Of a DNA stretch of 64,000 nt, positions 9,704-28,182 are shown in pieces; the stretch's first letter is position 1, and every line of letters begins with the position of its first letter. A program made the position numbers and the translations under genes. The DNA is taken from positions 372,001 through 436,000 of the forward strand of contig NZ_QGNA01000005.1 in assembly GCF_003173615.1 (NCBI RefSeq), read 5' to 3'. A model generated the notes under the pieces. The model was not told where the DNA came from and did no database searches. It saw nothing but the letters and a program-made list of their open reading frames with translations. This stretch comes from Falsiroseomonas bella. GTDB lineage: Bacteria; Pseudomonadota; Alphaproteobacteria; Acetobacterales; Acetobacteraceae.

Positions 9704-10020
9704 CGGTCGATCACCTCGCCCGAGGCCTTCGCCACGCGGACCTTCTTGCCGTCCTCGAGGGTCTTGAAGCCCACCCGGGTCGGCTTGTCGGTCTTCGGAT
9801 CGAGCAGCGCCAGGTTGGAAAGGTCGATCGGACCCTCCTTCTCCGTGATGCCGCCCGGACGATTCAGGCCCTGCGGCTTCTCATGCCGCTTCACCATGTT
9901 CACGCCCTGCACGAAGGCGCGGTTCTCCTTGGGAACGACGCGAATGACCTCGCCCCGCTTGCCCTTGTCGCGGCCGGCCAGAACCTGGACCCGGTCGCCT
10001 TTCCTGATCTTCGCGGCCAT
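9700..10020 (-). CDS. rplX: 50S ribosomal protein uL24
   Basis: This 106-residue protein is uL24, an early assembly initiator at the exit-tunnel rim. The KOW motif is at the N-terminus ([20 protein letters not shown]), followed by [13 protein letters not shown]. Four bases separate it from rplN, and it overlaps rplE by four. Confidence 0.97.
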   Translation of the reverse strand: MAAKIRKGDRVQVLAGRDKGKRGEVIRVVPKENRAFVQGVNMVKRHEKPQGLNRPGGITEKEGPIDLSNLALLDPKTDKPTRVGFKTLEDGKKVRVAKASGEVIDR

Positions 10021-10024
10021 GGCC

Positions 10025-10393
10025 TTACAGGACCTCCGGCGCCAGCGAGATGATCTTCATGAACTTCTTCGCGCGCAGCTCGCGCACGACCGGTCCGAAG
10101 ATGCGGGTCCCGATGGGTTCGCCCTGCTTGTTGATCAGCACCGCGGCGTTGCCGTCGAAGCGGATCGCCGTGCCGTCGATGCGGCGCACCGGATAGGCGG
10201 TGCGGACGATGACGGCGCGATGCACCTCGCCCTTCTTCACCTTGGCGCGTGGGATCGCCTCCTTCACGGAGACGACGATGACGTCGCCGACGCTCGCCAC
10301 CTTCCGCTTCGAGCCGCCGAGCACCTTGATGCACTGCACGCGGCGCGCGCCGGAATTGTCGGCGACGTCGAGATTGGATTCGACCTGGATCAT
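10025..10393 (-). CDS. rplN: 50S ribosomal protein uL14
   Basis: This 122-residue protein is uL14, which forms intersubunit bridges and is the docking site for the silencing factor RsfS. The N-terminus [20 protein letters not shown], the signature [20 protein letters not shown] and the C-terminal [18 protein letters not shown] are all intact. Length is exactly the family standard. Three bases separate it from rpsQ. Confidence 0.98.
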   Translation of the reverse strand: MIQVESNLDVADNSGARRVQCIKVLGGSKRKVASVGDVIVVSVKEAIPRAKVKKGEVHRAVIVRTAYPVRRIDGTAIRFDGNAAVLINKQGEPIGTRIFGPVVRELRAKKFMKIISLAPEVL

Positions 10394-10396
10394 GGA

Positions 10397-10705
10397 TCAG
10401 GCCCCCGCCTCGGCCGGCGCAGCGACAGGCGCCGCGGGCGCGTCGTAGCCCGCCGGGCGCTCCACCGCCTCGCCGTTGCGCGCCACCACCAGCCAGGACT
10501 TCGTCCGGCTGATCGGGCGGCACTCTTCGATCGAGACCGTGTCGCCCTGCTTGCACAGGTTGGCCTCGTCATGCGCGGCGTACTTCTTCGAGCGCCGGAT
10601 GAACTTCTTGTAGAGCGGATGCATCACCCGACGCTCGACAAGGACGGTCACCGTCTTGTCGGTCTTGTCGCTGACCACCCGGCCCGTGAGGACGCGCCTC
10701 GGCAT
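10397..10705 (-). CDS. rpsQ: 30S ribosomal protein uS17 with C-terminal extension
   Basis: This 102-residue protein is uS17, a primary 16S rRNA binder with an OB fold. The conserved part (residues 1-80) shows [18 protein letters not shown] and the [18 protein letters not shown] signature. The last 20 residues are Ala/Pro-rich low complexity ([14 protein letters not shown]) beyond the normal end. It lies 13 bases after rpmC. Confidence 0.96.
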   Translation of the reverse strand: MPRRVLTGRVVSDKTDKTVTVLVERRVMHPLYKKFIRRSKKYAAHDEANLCKQGDTVSIEECRPISRTKSWLVVARNGEAVERPAGYDAPAAPVAAPAEAGA

Positions 10706-10718
10706 CGCCCGGAACCCC

Positions 10719-10934
10719 TTACGCTTGCTTCTGGGCGGTGCGCGAACGCTCCGCCATGATGGTCTTCACCCGGGCGATGGTGCGGCGCACTTCCTTGATG
10801 CGCCCCACCGCCTCGAGCTGGCCGGTGGCCCGCTGGAAGCGCAGGTTGAACTGCTCCTTCCTGAGGTCCACCAGCATCTCCTGCAGCTCGTCCGGGCTCT
10901 TGCCGCGAACGTCCGCGATCTTCGCCATCGCCAT
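10719..10934 (-). CDS. rpmC: 50S ribosomal protein uL29
   Basis: This 71-residue two-helix protein sits at the tunnel exit and helps form the docking site for SRP and trigger factor. The motif [20 protein letters not shown] is followed by the conserved [15 protein letters not shown]. Two Met codons lie close together ([13 protein letters not shown]); either could be used, and the first is two bases from the rplP stop. Confidence 0.95.
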   Translation of the reverse strand: MAMAKIADVRGKSPDELQEMLVDLRKEQFNLRFQRATGQLEAVGRIKEVRRTIARVKTIMAERSRTAQKQA

Positions 10935-10936
10935 GA

Positions 10937-11365
10937 TCAGGCCTCCGCCGGCGTCGCGCCGAGGCGCGTGACGATCTTGGTCTTGATCGGCAGCTTCGCC
11001 GCGCCGAGGCTCAGCGCCTCGCGGGCGATGTCGCCGGACACGCCGTCGAGCTCGAACATGATGCGGCCAGGCTTCACGCGGCAGACCCAGTATTCCGGTG
11101 CGCCCTTGCCCGAGCCCATGCGGACCTCGGCCGGCTTGGTCGAGACCGGGACGTCCGGGAAGATGCGGATCCAGACGCGGCCCTGGCGCTTCATGGCGCG
11201 CGTGATCGCGCGCCGCGCCGCCTCGATCTGGCGCGCCGTCACCCGCTCGGGCTCCAGCGCCTTCAGGCCGAAGCCGCCGAAGGTCAGGCTGAAGCCGCCC
11301 TTCGCGACGCCCTTGATGCGGCCCTTATGGGCCTTGCGGAATTTCGTACGCTTCGGGGAAAGCAT
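10937..11365 (-). CDS. rplP: 50S ribosomal protein uL16
   Basis: This 142-residue protein is uL16, which lies near the A-site tRNA elbow and is needed for peptidyl-transferase function. It begins [19 protein letters not shown] and shows the conserved [20 protein letters not shown] and [20 protein letters not shown] blocks. The Arg within [10 protein letters not shown] that is hydroxylated by YcfD-type oxygenases in some bacteria is present. A 24-base gap follows rpsC. Confidence 0.97.
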   Translation of the reverse strand: MLSPKRTKFRKAHKGRIKGVAKGGFSLTFGGFGLKALEPERVTARQIEAARRAITRAMKRQGRVWIRIFPDVPVSTKPAEVRMGSGKGAPEYWVCRVKPGRIMFELDGVSGDIAREALSLGAAKLPIKTKIVTRLGATPAEA

Positions 11366-11389
11366 CTCACATCACCAATCAGCGCCGGG

Positions 11390-12067
11390 TTACCGCTGGG
11401 GCGCCTGTTCCGCGGCGCGCTTGTCCTGCGCCATCGGATCATGGGCCATCACCTCGCCCTTGAAGATCCACACCTTCACACCGCAGGTGCCGTAGGTGGT
11501 CTTCGCGGTCGCGGTGCCGAAGTCGATGTCGGCACGCAGCGTGTGCAGCGGCACGCGGCCTTCGCGATACCACTCCATGCGCGCGATCTCGGCGCCGCCG
11601 AGCCGGCCGGAGCAGTTGATCCGGATGCCGCCCGCGCCGAGACGCATGGCCGACTGCACGGCGCGCTTCATCGCGCGGCGGAACGCGACGCGACGCTCGA
11701 GTTGCTGCGCGATGCTCTCGGCCACCAGGGTGGCGTCGATCTCGGGCTTGCGGATCTCGACGATGTTCAGCGCCACCTCGGCGCCGGCCATCTTCGCCAG
11801 GTCCTTGCGCAGCACCTCGATGTCGGCGCCCTTCTTGCCGATCACGACGCCAGGGCGCGCTGCGTGGATCGTCACGCGCGGCTTCTTCGCAGGGCGCTCG
11901 ATCACCACGCGGGACACGCCCGCGCCCTTCAGCCGGTCGCGCAGCGTGCGACGCAGCTTCAGGTCCTCATGCAGCATCTTGGAATAGTCCTCGGTGGCGA
12001 ACCACCGGCTGTCCCAGGTGCGGTTGATGCCGAGCCGGAGCCCGATCGGATTGACTTTCTGGCCCAT
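11390..12067 (-). CDS. rpsC: 30S ribosomal protein uS3
   Basis: This 225-residue protein is uS3 of the small-subunit head, which helps form the mRNA entry helicase. It starts [20 protein letters not shown], has the KH-domain GxxG-type loop ([16 protein letters not shown]) around residues 70-85, and the C-terminal [19 protein letters not shown]. Length is normal. One base separates it from rplV. Confidence 0.98.
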   Translation of the reverse strand: MGQKVNPIGLRLGINRTWDSRWFATEDYSKMLHEDLKLRRTLRDRLKGAGVSRVVIERPAKKPRVTIHAARPGVVIGKKGADIEVLRKDLAKMAGAEVALNIVEIRKPEIDATLVAESIAQQLERRVAFRRAMKRAVQSAMRLGAGGIRINCSGRLGGAEIARMEWYREGRVPLHTLRADIDFGTATAKTTYGTCGVKVWIFKGEVMAHDPMAQDKRAAEQAPQR

Positions 12068-12068
12068 G

Positions 12069-12470
12069 TTACGCGGCCTCCTGCTGCGCCGGCGCGTCGG
12101 GCGACACTTCGGCGACGACGATCTTCAGGTGGCTGAACCACTTCTCGACGCGCGAGGCGCGACCGCGGCCACGCGCGTGGAAGCGCTTCATCACGATCGA
12201 GCGGCCGACCTCCGCGCGCGACACGACCAGGCGGTCCACGTCGAGCTGGTGGTTGTTCTCGGCATTGGCGATCGCGCTCTCGAGCGTCTTCTTGACCGTC
12301 TGCGCGATGCGGCGCTTGCTGAAGGCCAGCGTCGCCACGGCGTCCTGCGCCGAGCGGCCGCGGATCAGCGCCGCCACCAGGTTCAGCTTGCGGGGAGAGA
12401 CGCGGATGTTGCGCAGGATGGCCTGCGCCTCGGTCTCGTCCAGCGTGCGTTCGTGCTTCGGCTTGCTCAT
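12069..12470 (-). CDS. rplV: 50S ribosomal protein uL22
   Basis: This 133-residue protein is uL22, whose long beta hairpin lines the exit tunnel and where macrolide-resistance changes arise. The N-terminal region [20 protein letters not shown] and the hairpin block [20 protein letters not shown] are clear. It is embedded in the S10 operon with one-base gaps on both sides. Confidence 0.97.
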   Translation of the reverse strand: MSKPKHERTLDETEAQAILRNIRVSPRKLNLVAALIRGRSAQDAVATLAFSKRRIAQTVKKTLESAIANAENNHQLDVDRLVVSRAEVGRSIVMKRFHARGRGRASRVEKWFSHLKIVVAEVSPDAPAQQEAA

Positions 12471-12471
12471 C

Positions 12472-12750
12472 TCAGCCCCGCTTCGCCTTCTTGTCGGCGG
12501 AGTGGCCGTTGAAGGTGCGCGTCGGCGAGAACTCGCCGAACTTGTGGCCGACCATGTTCTCCGTCACCTGCACCGGGATGAACTTCTTCCCGTTGTAGAC
12601 GCCGAAGGTCAGGCCGACGAACTGCGGCAGGATCGTGCTGCGGCGCGACCAGATCTTGATGATCTCGTTGCGGCCGGAAGCGCGGGAGACCTCCGCCTTG
12701 TTGAGCAGGTAGCCGTCGACGAACGGCCCCTTCCATACGCTGCGCGCCAT
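12472..12750 (-). CDS. rpsS: 30S ribosomal protein uS19
   Basis: This 92-residue protein is uS19 of the head, which pairs with uS13. It starts [16 protein letters not shown] and shows [20 protein letters not shown] followed by [17 protein letters not shown]. Length is the family norm. Five bases separate it from rplB. Confidence 0.98.
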   Translation of the reverse strand: MARSVWKGPFVDGYLLNKAEVSRASGRNEIIKIWSRRSTILPQFVGLTFGVYNGKKFIPVQVTENMVGHKFGEFSPTRTFNGHSADKKAKRG

Positions 12751-12755
12751 CGCGA

Positions 12756-13592
12756 TCAGCCCTTCGTCGCGTTGCGGCGCCGGACAATGAGCCGGTCGGT
12801 CCGCTTGTTGTTGCGCGTCTTCGCACCCTTGGTCGGCTTGCCCCAGGGCGTCACCGGATGGCGACCACCGGAGGTGCGGCCCTCACCACCACCATGCGGG
12901 TGGTCGATCGGGTTCATGGCGACGCCGCGGTTGTGCGGGCGGAAGCCCATCCACCGCTTGCGGCCGGCCTTGCCGATCTGCTGGTTCATGTTGTCGGAGT
13001 TGGACACCGCGCCGACCGCCGCCATGCACTCGGCGCGCACCGTGCGGAGCTCGCCCGACATCAGCTTGATCTGCGCGTAGCCCGCATCCTTGCCGACCAG
13101 CTGCGCGAAGGTGCCGGCCGAACGCGCGACCTTGGCGCCGGCGCCGGGCTTCAGCTCGATCGCGTGGATGATCGTGCCGACCGGGATGTTGGCCAGCGGC
13201 ATCGCGTTGCCCGGCTTGATGTCCGCGCCCTTCGAGCCATTCACCACCGTGTCGCCCGCCTTCAGGCGCTGCGGCGCGATGATGTAGGCGAGCTCGCCGT
13301 CCTGATACTTGATCAGGGCGATGAACGCCGTGCGGTTCGGGTCGTACTCCAGCCGCTCGACCGTCGCGGGGACGTCGAACTTCCGGCGCTTGAAGTCCAC
13401 CAGGCGGTAGGACTTCTTGTGTCCGCCGCCGCGGAAGCGGACGGTGGTGCGGCCGTGGTTGTTGCGCCCGCCCGAGGAGGTCTTGCCGACCGTGAGCTGC
13501 TTGACCGGCTTGCCCTTCCACAGCTCGGAGCGGTCGATCAGGACCGTCCCGCGCAGCGAAGGCGTGACCGGGTTGAAGTTCTTCAGTGCCAT
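12756..13592 (-). CDS. rplB: 50S ribosomal protein uL2
   Basis: This 278-residue protein is uL2, essential for subunit joining and peptidyl transfer. The N-terminus [20 protein letters not shown], the central [20 protein letters not shown] and the near-universal C-terminal [20 protein letters not shown] are present, including the His residues near the peptidyl-transferase centre. It follows rplW by four bases. Confidence 0.98.
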   Translation of the reverse strand: MALKNFNPVTPSLRGTVLIDRSELWKGKPVKQLTVGKTSSGGRNNHGRTTVRFRGGGHKKSYRLVDFKRRKFDVPATVERLEYDPNRTAFIALIKYQDGELAYIIAPQRLKAGDTVVNGSKGADIKPGNAMPLANIPVGTIIHAIELKPGAGAKVARSAGTFAQLVGKDAGYAQIKLMSGELRTVRAECMAAVGAVSNSDNMNQQIGKAGRKRWMGFRPHNRGVAMNPIDHPHGGGEGRTSGGRHPVTPWGKPTKGAKTRNNKRTDRLIVRRRNATKG

Positions 13593-13596
13593 GACG

Positions 13597-13926
13597 TCAC
13601 GCGAGCCCCGTCGTCAGGTCGATGGTCTGACCGGCCTGCAGCCGCACCACCGCCTTCTTCCAGTCGGACCGCCGGCCTTCGCGCCCGCGGAACCGCTTGG
13701 TCTTGCCCTTCATGACCACGGTGTTCACCGCCTCGACCTTCACCGAGAACAGCTTCTCCACCGCCGCCTTGATCTCCGGCTTCGTCGCATCCAGCGCGAC
13801 GCGGAAGGTCACCTGGCTGAACTCGTTCAGCCGGGTCGCCTTCTCGGTCACGACCGGAGAGACGATCACCTGGTACATGCGCTCGGCGCTGAGCTGCACG
13901 CCCGTCTTCGCAACCGCCTCGCTCAT
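13597..13926 (-). CDS. rplW: 50S ribosomal protein uL23
   Basis: This 109-residue protein is uL23 at the exit-tunnel rim, the docking point for trigger factor and SRP. It shows [20 protein letters not shown] and the [20 protein letters not shown] block. Its ATG overlaps the rplD stop by four bases. Confidence 0.97.
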   Translation of the reverse strand: MSEAVAKTGVQLSAERMYQVIVSPVVTEKATRLNEFSQVTFRVALDATKPEIKAAVEKLFSVKVEAVNTVVMKGKTKRFRGREGRRSDWKKAVVRLQAGQTIDLTTGLA

Positions 13927-14561
13927 GCCGAGGCCTCCCCGTTCAAGCGCTTCTCCAGCGCGGCGACGCCGGCGCGGGTCACCGCGAGGACGTCGTGCTG
14001 GAGGATGTCGTAGACATTCGCGCCGCCGGTCGGCAGCACGCTGACCTTCGGCAGGTTGCGCGTGGCGCGGGCGAAGCCGGCATCCACCGCCGCATCCACC
14101 ACCAGCGCGCTGGACCAGCCGAGCGCCTTGAGCTGCTTCGCCACCGCTGCGGTCTTCGCCTCCGCGCCGGGCGCCGCCGCGTCGAGCACGACCAGCTTGC
14201 CCTCGGCCGCCTTGGCCGAGAGGGCATGGATCAGGCCGAGGCGACGGACCTTCTTGTTCAGGCTGTATTCGTGGCTGCGCACGACCGGGCCGTGCACGAC
14301 GCCGCCGGTGCGGAACTGCGGTGCGCGCAGCGAGCCCTGGCGGGCGTTGCCGGTGCCCTTCTGGCGATAGGGCTTCTTGGTGGTCCCGGAGACCTCGCCC
14401 ATGCCCTTCGCCTTGTGCGTGCCGGCGCGGCGCTTGGCGAGCTGCCAGTGGACCACGCGCGCGAGGATGTCGGCGCGCGGCTCGGCGCCGAACAGCGCCT
14501 CCGGCAGCTCGATCTCGCCCGCCGGCGCGTTGTCCAGCGTGATGACGGGAACGGTCGGCAT
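13923..14561 (-). CDS. rplD: 50S ribosomal protein uL4
   Basis: This 212-residue protein is uL4, whose loop lines the exit tunnel. In gamma-proteobacteria it also controls S10 operon transcription. The loop residues appear as [20 protein letters not shown], with [20 protein letters not shown] after it. No S10-leader structure like that of enterobacteria is evident upstream of rpsJ, where only 34 bases separate it from tuf. Confidence 0.97.
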   Translation of the reverse strand: MPTVPVITLDNAPAGEIELPEALFGAEPRADILARVVHWQLAKRRAGTHKAKGMGEVSGTTKKPYRQKGTGNARQGSLRAPQFRTGGVVHGPVVRSHEYSLNKKVRRLGLIHALSAKAAEGKLVVLDAAAPGAEAKTAAVAKQLKALGWSSALVVDAAVDAGFARATRNLPKVSVLPTGGANVYDILQHDVLAVTRAGVAALEKRLNGEASA

Positions 14562-14567
14562 GATCGC

Positions 14568-15260
14568 TTACCCCTGCGCCACGACAGCCGCGGGGAAGGG
14601 CGCATCGGCCGGGCGCGCGCGCTTCACCGCGTCGCGCACCAGCACGTAGCCGCCCTTCGGGCCCGGGATGGCGCCCTTGATCAGCAGCAGGCCCTTCTCC
14701 GCATCGTGCCCGGCGACCACCAGGTTCTGGGTGGTCACGCGCTCGACGCCGAGATGGCCGGCCATCTTCTTGTTCTTGAAGGTCTTGCCCGGATCCTGGC
14801 GGTTGCCGGTGGAGCCGAGCGAGCGGTGGCTGATCGAGACGCCGTGCGACGCCTCGAGGCCCGCGAAGTTCCAGCGCTTCATGCCGCCGGCGAAGCCCTT
14901 GCCGACCGTCACGCCGGTGACGTCCACCTTCTGGCCCTTCACGAAATGCTCGACCGAGAGCTTCGTGCCGGGCGCCACCAGCCCTTCGGCCGGCACGCGG
15001 AACTCCGCGAGCCTGCGCGGCGCCTCGACGCCGGCCTTCGCGAAGTGCCCCTTCTGCGGCTTGGACACGTTCTTCGGCTTGGCATTGCCGATGCCGAGCT
15101 GCACGGCCGAATAGCCGTCCTTCTCCGCCGTGCGGTTCGCCACAACGCGCACATCGTCGAGATGCAGCACGGTGACGGGCACGGTGGAGCCGTCGTCGTT
15201 GAACAGCCGGGTCATCCCCAGCTTGCGGGCGATAAGCCCCGTTCGGCCGTTGGTGGCCAT
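14568..15260 (-). CDS. rplC: 50S ribosomal protein uL3
   Basis: This 230-residue protein is uL3, whose extended loop reaches the peptidyl-transferase centre. It has [20 protein letters not shown] at the N-terminus and the tight block [20 protein letters not shown] at about residues 145-165, carrying the Gln that PrmB methylates. The C-terminal 15 residues are an Ala/Pro-rich tail. Six bases separate it from rplD. Confidence 0.97.
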   Translation of the reverse strand: MATNGRTGLIARKLGMTRLFNDDGSTVPVTVLHLDDVRVVANRTAEKDGYSAVQLGIGNAKPKNVSKPQKGHFAKAGVEAPRRLAEFRVPAEGLVAPGTKLSVEHFVKGQKVDVTGVTVGKGFAGGMKRWNFAGLEASHGVSISHRSLGSTGNRQDPGKTFKNKKMAGHLGVERVTTQNLVVAGHDAEKGLLLIKGAIPGPKGGYVLVRDAVKRARPADAPFPAAVVAQG

Positions 15261-15282
15261 GATGCGAACCCCTTCGCCCGCG

Positions 15283-15591
<309 letters not shown>

Positions 15592-15625
15592 GATCGTCGG
15601 ACCCGTATTCCCTGCGACCGCCGCC

Positions 15626-16813
<1,188 letters not shown>

Positions 16814-16897
16814 TGTCGTGCTTCCCGATCGATCCGTGCTTTACGAGCGCCACGCCTCAGCGCGGCATCACCAACGCCCCCGCGCGCAAGCGCGGAG

Positions 16898-17374
16898 TTA
16901 CCAACGATAGTGGCTGAAGGCCTTGTTGGCCTCGGCCATGCGATGCGTGTCCTCGCGCTTCTTGACGGCCGTGCCGCGGTTGTTGGCCGCGTCCATCAGC
17001 TCCGCCGAGAGGCGCTCTTCCATCGTGTTCTCGCCGCGCTTGCGCGCGGCCTCGATCAGCCAGCGGATCGCCAGCGCCTGGCGGCGCTCCGGACGGACCT
17101 CGACGGGCACCTGGTAGGTGGCGCCGCCGACGCGGCGCGACCGCACCTCGATCGCCGGCTTCACATTCTCCATCGCCTCGTGGAAGAGGCGGAGCGGGTC
17201 GGCATTCGCGCCGCCCTTGCGCTTCAGCGTGTCCATCGCCCCGTAGACGATGTTCTCCGCGACGGACTTCTTCCCGTCGTACATCAGCACGTTCATGAAG
17301 CGGCTGAGCACGATGTCCCCGAACTTCGGATCCGGCAGGACCTCGCGCTTCTCGGCGCGGTGACGGCGCGACAT
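16898..17374 (-). CDS. rpsG: 30S ribosomal protein uS7
   Basis: This 158-residue protein is uS7, which nucleates assembly of the small-subunit head. It begins [20 protein letters not shown] and shows [20 protein letters not shown]-like core sequence and [20 protein letters not shown]. It ends with [13 protein letters not shown]. It follows rpsL by 14 bases. Confidence 0.98.
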   Translation of the reverse strand: MSRRHRAEKREVLPDPKFGDIVLSRFMNVLMYDGKKSVAENIVYGAMDTLKRKGGANADPLRLFHEAMENVKPAIEVRSRRVGGATYQVPVEVRPERRQALAIRWLIEAARKRGENTMEERLSAELMDAANNRGTAVKKREDTHRMAEANKAFSHYRW

Positions 17375-17388
17375 TGATCCCGTCTCCC

Positions 17389-17760
17389 TTACTTCGGCCG
17401 CTTCGCGCCGTAGAGCGAGCGCCGCTTGCGCCGCTTCGGCAGGCCCTGCGTGTCGAGCACGCCGCGCAGGATGTGGTAGCGCACGCCCGGAAGGTCCTTC
17501 ACGCGGCCGCCGCGGATCAGCACCACGGAGTGCTCCTGCAGGTTATGGCCCTCGCCGGGGATGTAGCTGACGACCTCGTAGCCATTCGTCAGGCGCACCT
17601 TGGCGACCTTGCGCAGCGCGGAGTTCGGCTTCTTCGGCGTGGTCGTGTAGACGCGCGTGCAGACGCCGCGCTTCTGCGGGCAGCCCTGCAGGGCCGGCAC
17701 CTTGTTCCGCTTCGGGTTCGGCTCACGCCCCTGGGCGATGAGCTGGTTGATCGTCGGCAT
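17389..17760 (-). CDS. rpsL: 30S ribosomal protein uS12
   Basis: This 123-residue decoding-centre protein carries the streptomycin-resistance region. The start [14 protein letters not shown] at the ATG 17758-17760 is the universal one; an upstream in-frame ATG would add 14 unrelated residues. The loops [19 protein letters not shown] and [17 protein letters not shown] carry the wild-type Lys residues, so no classical streptomycin-resistance substitution is visible. It is the first gene of its transcription unit, with a promoter at 17962-17990. Confidence 0.98.
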   Translation of the reverse strand: MPTINQLIAQGREPNPKRNKVPALQGCPQKRGVCTRVYTTTPKKPNSALRKVAKVRLTNGYEVVSYIPGEGHNLQEHSVVLIRGGRVKDLPGVRYHILRGVLDTQGLPKRRKRRSLYGAKRPK

Positions 17761-17961
17761 GACGCCCCTTCGAAGTCCTTGCGGCCCGCCAAGCACATGC
17801 ACCCGCTGGGGCGCGCAGATGCGCGATCCCGACGGGCACTTGTCCCACCCCCGGCCTCAGCCCCCTGTCGAGGGCGGCGCCGGCGGCGCTGCGCTGTTGG
17901 ACCAAAAACAGCCCAGCCGAGTGGAGCGCCTTCGCGGCGCCACCCCCGGCCGAGGGACGGC

Positions 17962-17990
17962 TGATTAGCCCTCGGTCCCCCGGGAGTCAA
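17962..17990 (-). promoter_or_regulatory. sigma70-type promoter for rpsL-rpsG-tuf-S10 genes
   Basis: On the minus strand TTGACT (17985-17990) and TAATCA (17962-17967) are separated by exactly 17 bases. The promoter is just downstream of the rpoC terminator, so the str/S10 genes can be transcribed independently of rpoBC. Confidence 0.7.
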
Positions 17991-18011
17991 GCGAAGGTGA
18001 CGGCCCGGAAA

Positions 18012-18049
18012 GCGAAAGGCCGGCCCCTTTGCAGGGAACCGGCCTTCGC
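18012..18049 (-). terminator. terminator hairpin after rpoC
   Basis: On the minus strand GCGAAGGCCGG pairs with CCGGCCTTTCGC across a 15-base loop, with a single bulged base, and is followed by TTTCC. It starts about 27 bases after the rpoC stop. Confidence 0.6.
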
Positions 18050-18075
18050 GTTGCGCAGGGCTGCTATGCGGCGGG

Positions 18076-22269
<4,194 letters not shown>

Positions 22270-22328
22270 GCCGTCGTCTCCGTCCGGCCGGCGCGCGCTG
22301 GGCGGGCGCGCGCCGTGCAAATGGGGAG

Positions 22329-22352
22329 CCGCGCGGCGTCAACGCCGCGCGG
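22329..22352 (-). other. hairpin in rpoB-rpoC gap
   Basis: A perfect ten-base-pair stem (CCGCGCGGCG and its complement) with a four-base loop lies between rpoB and rpoC. A second GC-rich dyad (GCGCGC arms, about 22290-22313) lies closer to rpoC. There is no T run, so RNA processing or partial attenuation is more likely than full termination. Confidence 0.5.
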
Positions 22353-22369
22353 AAAGCGGAACCGCCGCG

Positions 22370-26557
<4,188 letters not shown>

Positions 26558-26659
26558 GCCTGTCCCGCTTCCCTCGCCCACCGGCCCCGCACCGGGCCGG
26601 ATGGCTGCTTCTGGCAATCAGACCGGCGCCGCCGAGGCGGAGCCGGAAAAACGCAGGCG

Positions 26660-26691
26660 CGGGCGGGATTCCGCCTTCGGAATCCCGCCCG
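26660..26691 (-). terminator. attenuator-like hairpin between rplL and rpoB
   Basis: A perfect 14-base-pair stem (CGGGCGGGATTCCG and its complement) with a four-base loop is followed on the minus strand, after about eight bases, by TTTTT. It lies 89 bases after rplL and about 100 before rpoB. A partial terminator in this gap is known from enterobacteria, and this would serve the same purpose of lowering rpoBC relative to rplJL. Confidence 0.65.
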
Positions 26692-26780
26692 TTCCCAACC
26701 CTTGAACCCGGCCCGGGTCGCCCCGGGCCACCTTGGCACGCCCACCCCGCCACCGAGGGCGGGGCGGCCGCGCCGGCCGA

Positions 26781-27161
26781 TCAGGTGATCTCGACCGTGG
26801 CGCCGTTCTCTTCCAGCACCTTCTTGATCTTCGCCGCCTCGTCCTTGTTCACGCCTTCCTTGACGGTCTTCGGCGCGCCCTCGACGAGGTCCTTGGCCTC
26901 CTTCAGGCCGAGGCCGGTGATCGTCCGGATCTCCTTGATCACGTTGATCTTCTTGTCGCCGCCATTCTTCAGGATGACGGTGAACTCCGTCTTCTCCTCG
27001 GCGGCGGGGGCAGCGGCGGCAGCCGCGGCCGGCGCGGCGGCCACGGCGACCGGCGCCGCGGCGGACACGCCCCACTTCTCCTCGAGCATCTTCGAGAGCT
27101 CGGCAGCTTCCAGAACCGTCAGGCTGGAGAGCTCGTCAACCAGCTTCGCAAGATCGGCCAT
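26781..27161 (-). CDS. rplL: 50S ribosomal protein bL12 (L7/L12)
   Basis: This 126-residue stalk protein recruits and activates translational GTPases. The N-terminal dimerisation region is [20 protein letters not shown]. An Ala-rich flexible hinge spans about residues 38-55, and the C-terminal domain shows [20 protein letters not shown]. Eighty bases separate it from rplJ. Confidence 0.98.
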   Translation of the reverse strand: MADLAKLVDELSSLTVLEAAELSKMLEEKWGVSAAAPVAVAAAPAAAAAAAPAAEEKTEFTVILKNGGDKKINVIKEIRTITGLGLKEAKDLVEGAPKTVKEGVNKDEAAKIKKVLEENGATVEIT

Positions 27162-27241
27162 GTTCGTGTATCCTCTGATCTAGTGGCTTGGCTTGAAGTT
27201 TGCAACACCCGAGGGGTGCCCCTCCGGCGGGCAGGTCTTGG

Positions 27242-27769
27242 TCAGGCGGCTTCCGCCGTCTCGTCCTTCTTGGCATAGGCCGAGAACACCCGCGCGAGCT
27301 GGCTGCCGGGGGCCTGCAGCACGCCGGCGATCCGCGTCGCCGGGGTCTGGATCAGGCCGAGCAGCTGCGCACGCAGCGTCTCGAGCGAGGGCAGCTCGGC
27401 CAGGGCCTTCACGCCATCGGCGCTCAGCTGCTGGGTTCCGAGAGCCCCGCCCAGGATCACGAACTTGTCGTTGGTCCTGGCGAACTCCACGGCCGTCTTC
27501 GCCACCGCCACCGGATCCGTCGACCACGCGAGCGCGGTCGGACCCTTCAGCAGGGGCTGGATGGCCTGGAACTTCGTGCCATCGAGGGCGAGCGAGGCCA
27601 GCCGGTTCTTCGCGACCTTGTAGCTCGCGCCGGCCGCCCGCATGCGGTTGCGCAGCACCGTCGCGTCGGCCACCGTCAGCCCCTTGTTCTGGCTGACGAG
27701 GACGAACGAGGTATCCGCGAACACCGCCTGCAGCGCCGACACGAAGGCGCGCTTTTCCGTACGGTCCAC
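27242..27769 (-). CDS. rplJ: 50S ribosomal protein uL10
   Basis: This 175-residue protein anchors the bL12 stalk to the ribosome. It uses a GTG start (27767-27769) with GGAGA seven bases upstream. The core NKGLTVADATVLRNRMRAAG and the C-terminal helix region that binds bL12 (RIAGVLQAPGSQLARVFSAY) are clear. It lies 413 bases after rplA, an unusually long leader that probably carries the uL10-bL12 autoregulatory site. Confidence 0.96.
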   Translation of the reverse strand: MDRTEKRAFVSALQAVFADTSFVLVSQNKGLTVADATVLRNRMRAAGASYKVAKNRLASLALDGTKFQAIQPLLKGPTALAWSTDPVAVAKTAVEFARTNDKFVILGGALGTQQLSADGVKALAELPSLETLRAQLLGLIQTPATRIAGVLQAPGSQLARVFSAYAKKDETAEAA

Positions 27770-28182
27770 GTCCCGTCTCCTATAGTTTGCCTCCGCGATT
27801 CACGCCTGCGGTGCTCGGGGCCTGACGGCCCCTGCGCCCTTCGGCGATCGCGTCGGGGCTCCACCTTCTGGAAGGGCGGAAGCCGCTCACCCGCCACGGA
27901 AATCCGTGACGGCACTCGCCTGTTGGAAGGGACCGTCAAGCCAAGCCGATCAGGGACTTGCGCCCCTGGCGACCAGAAACTTCTCGGCACCCCATCTATC
28001 CCCTGCGGGCCTTCCGGCCGCTTCAAGGCCATCCCGCAGGATGGTCACAGGAGGTCTCCGACAGGTTCGGGCGGGGGCCGAGGCCCCTGCCCTGCCCGGC
28101 GGCCGAAGCCGCCGAATCTCGGGGATGGGTGGCGCTTGCCCCCACCCCTACCCTCCCCCGCAAGCGGGGGAGGGAGATGGCC
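27770..28182 (-). promoter_or_regulatory. rplJ leader, candidate uL10 autoregulatory region
   Basis: This 413-base gap between rplA and rplJ has no supported gene. By analogy with the well-known L10 leader, the uL10-bL12 complex would bind RNA here to repress rplJL. The region is rich in short dyads, for example TCCGTGACGG near 27903 and GGGCCTTCCGGCC near 28007. It begins, next to rplA, with a palindromic repeat at 28151-28174. I could not fold it, so the assignment rests on position and length. Confidence 0.4.
28151..28174. repeat. palindromic intergenic repeat, copy 1
   Basis: CCCTCCCCCGC and its exact complement form an 11-base-pair stem with a two-base loop immediately after the rplA stop. 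A near copy lies at 35469-35492. Such GGGGGAGGG palindromes are common dispersed elements in GC-rich alphaproteobacteria. Confidence 0.7.

Larger units (their letters stand above)
17761..18075 (-). other. rpoC-rpsL intergenic region with terminator and promoter
   Basis: This 315-base stretch has no gene. On the minus strand it holds, in order, the terminator hairpin after rpoC (18012-18049), a sigma70-type promoter (17962-17990), and a leader of about 195 bases before rpsL. The leader contains several GC-rich dyads (for example GGCGCCGGCGGCGC around 17873-17886) but no recognisable riboswitch. Confidence 0.6.
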
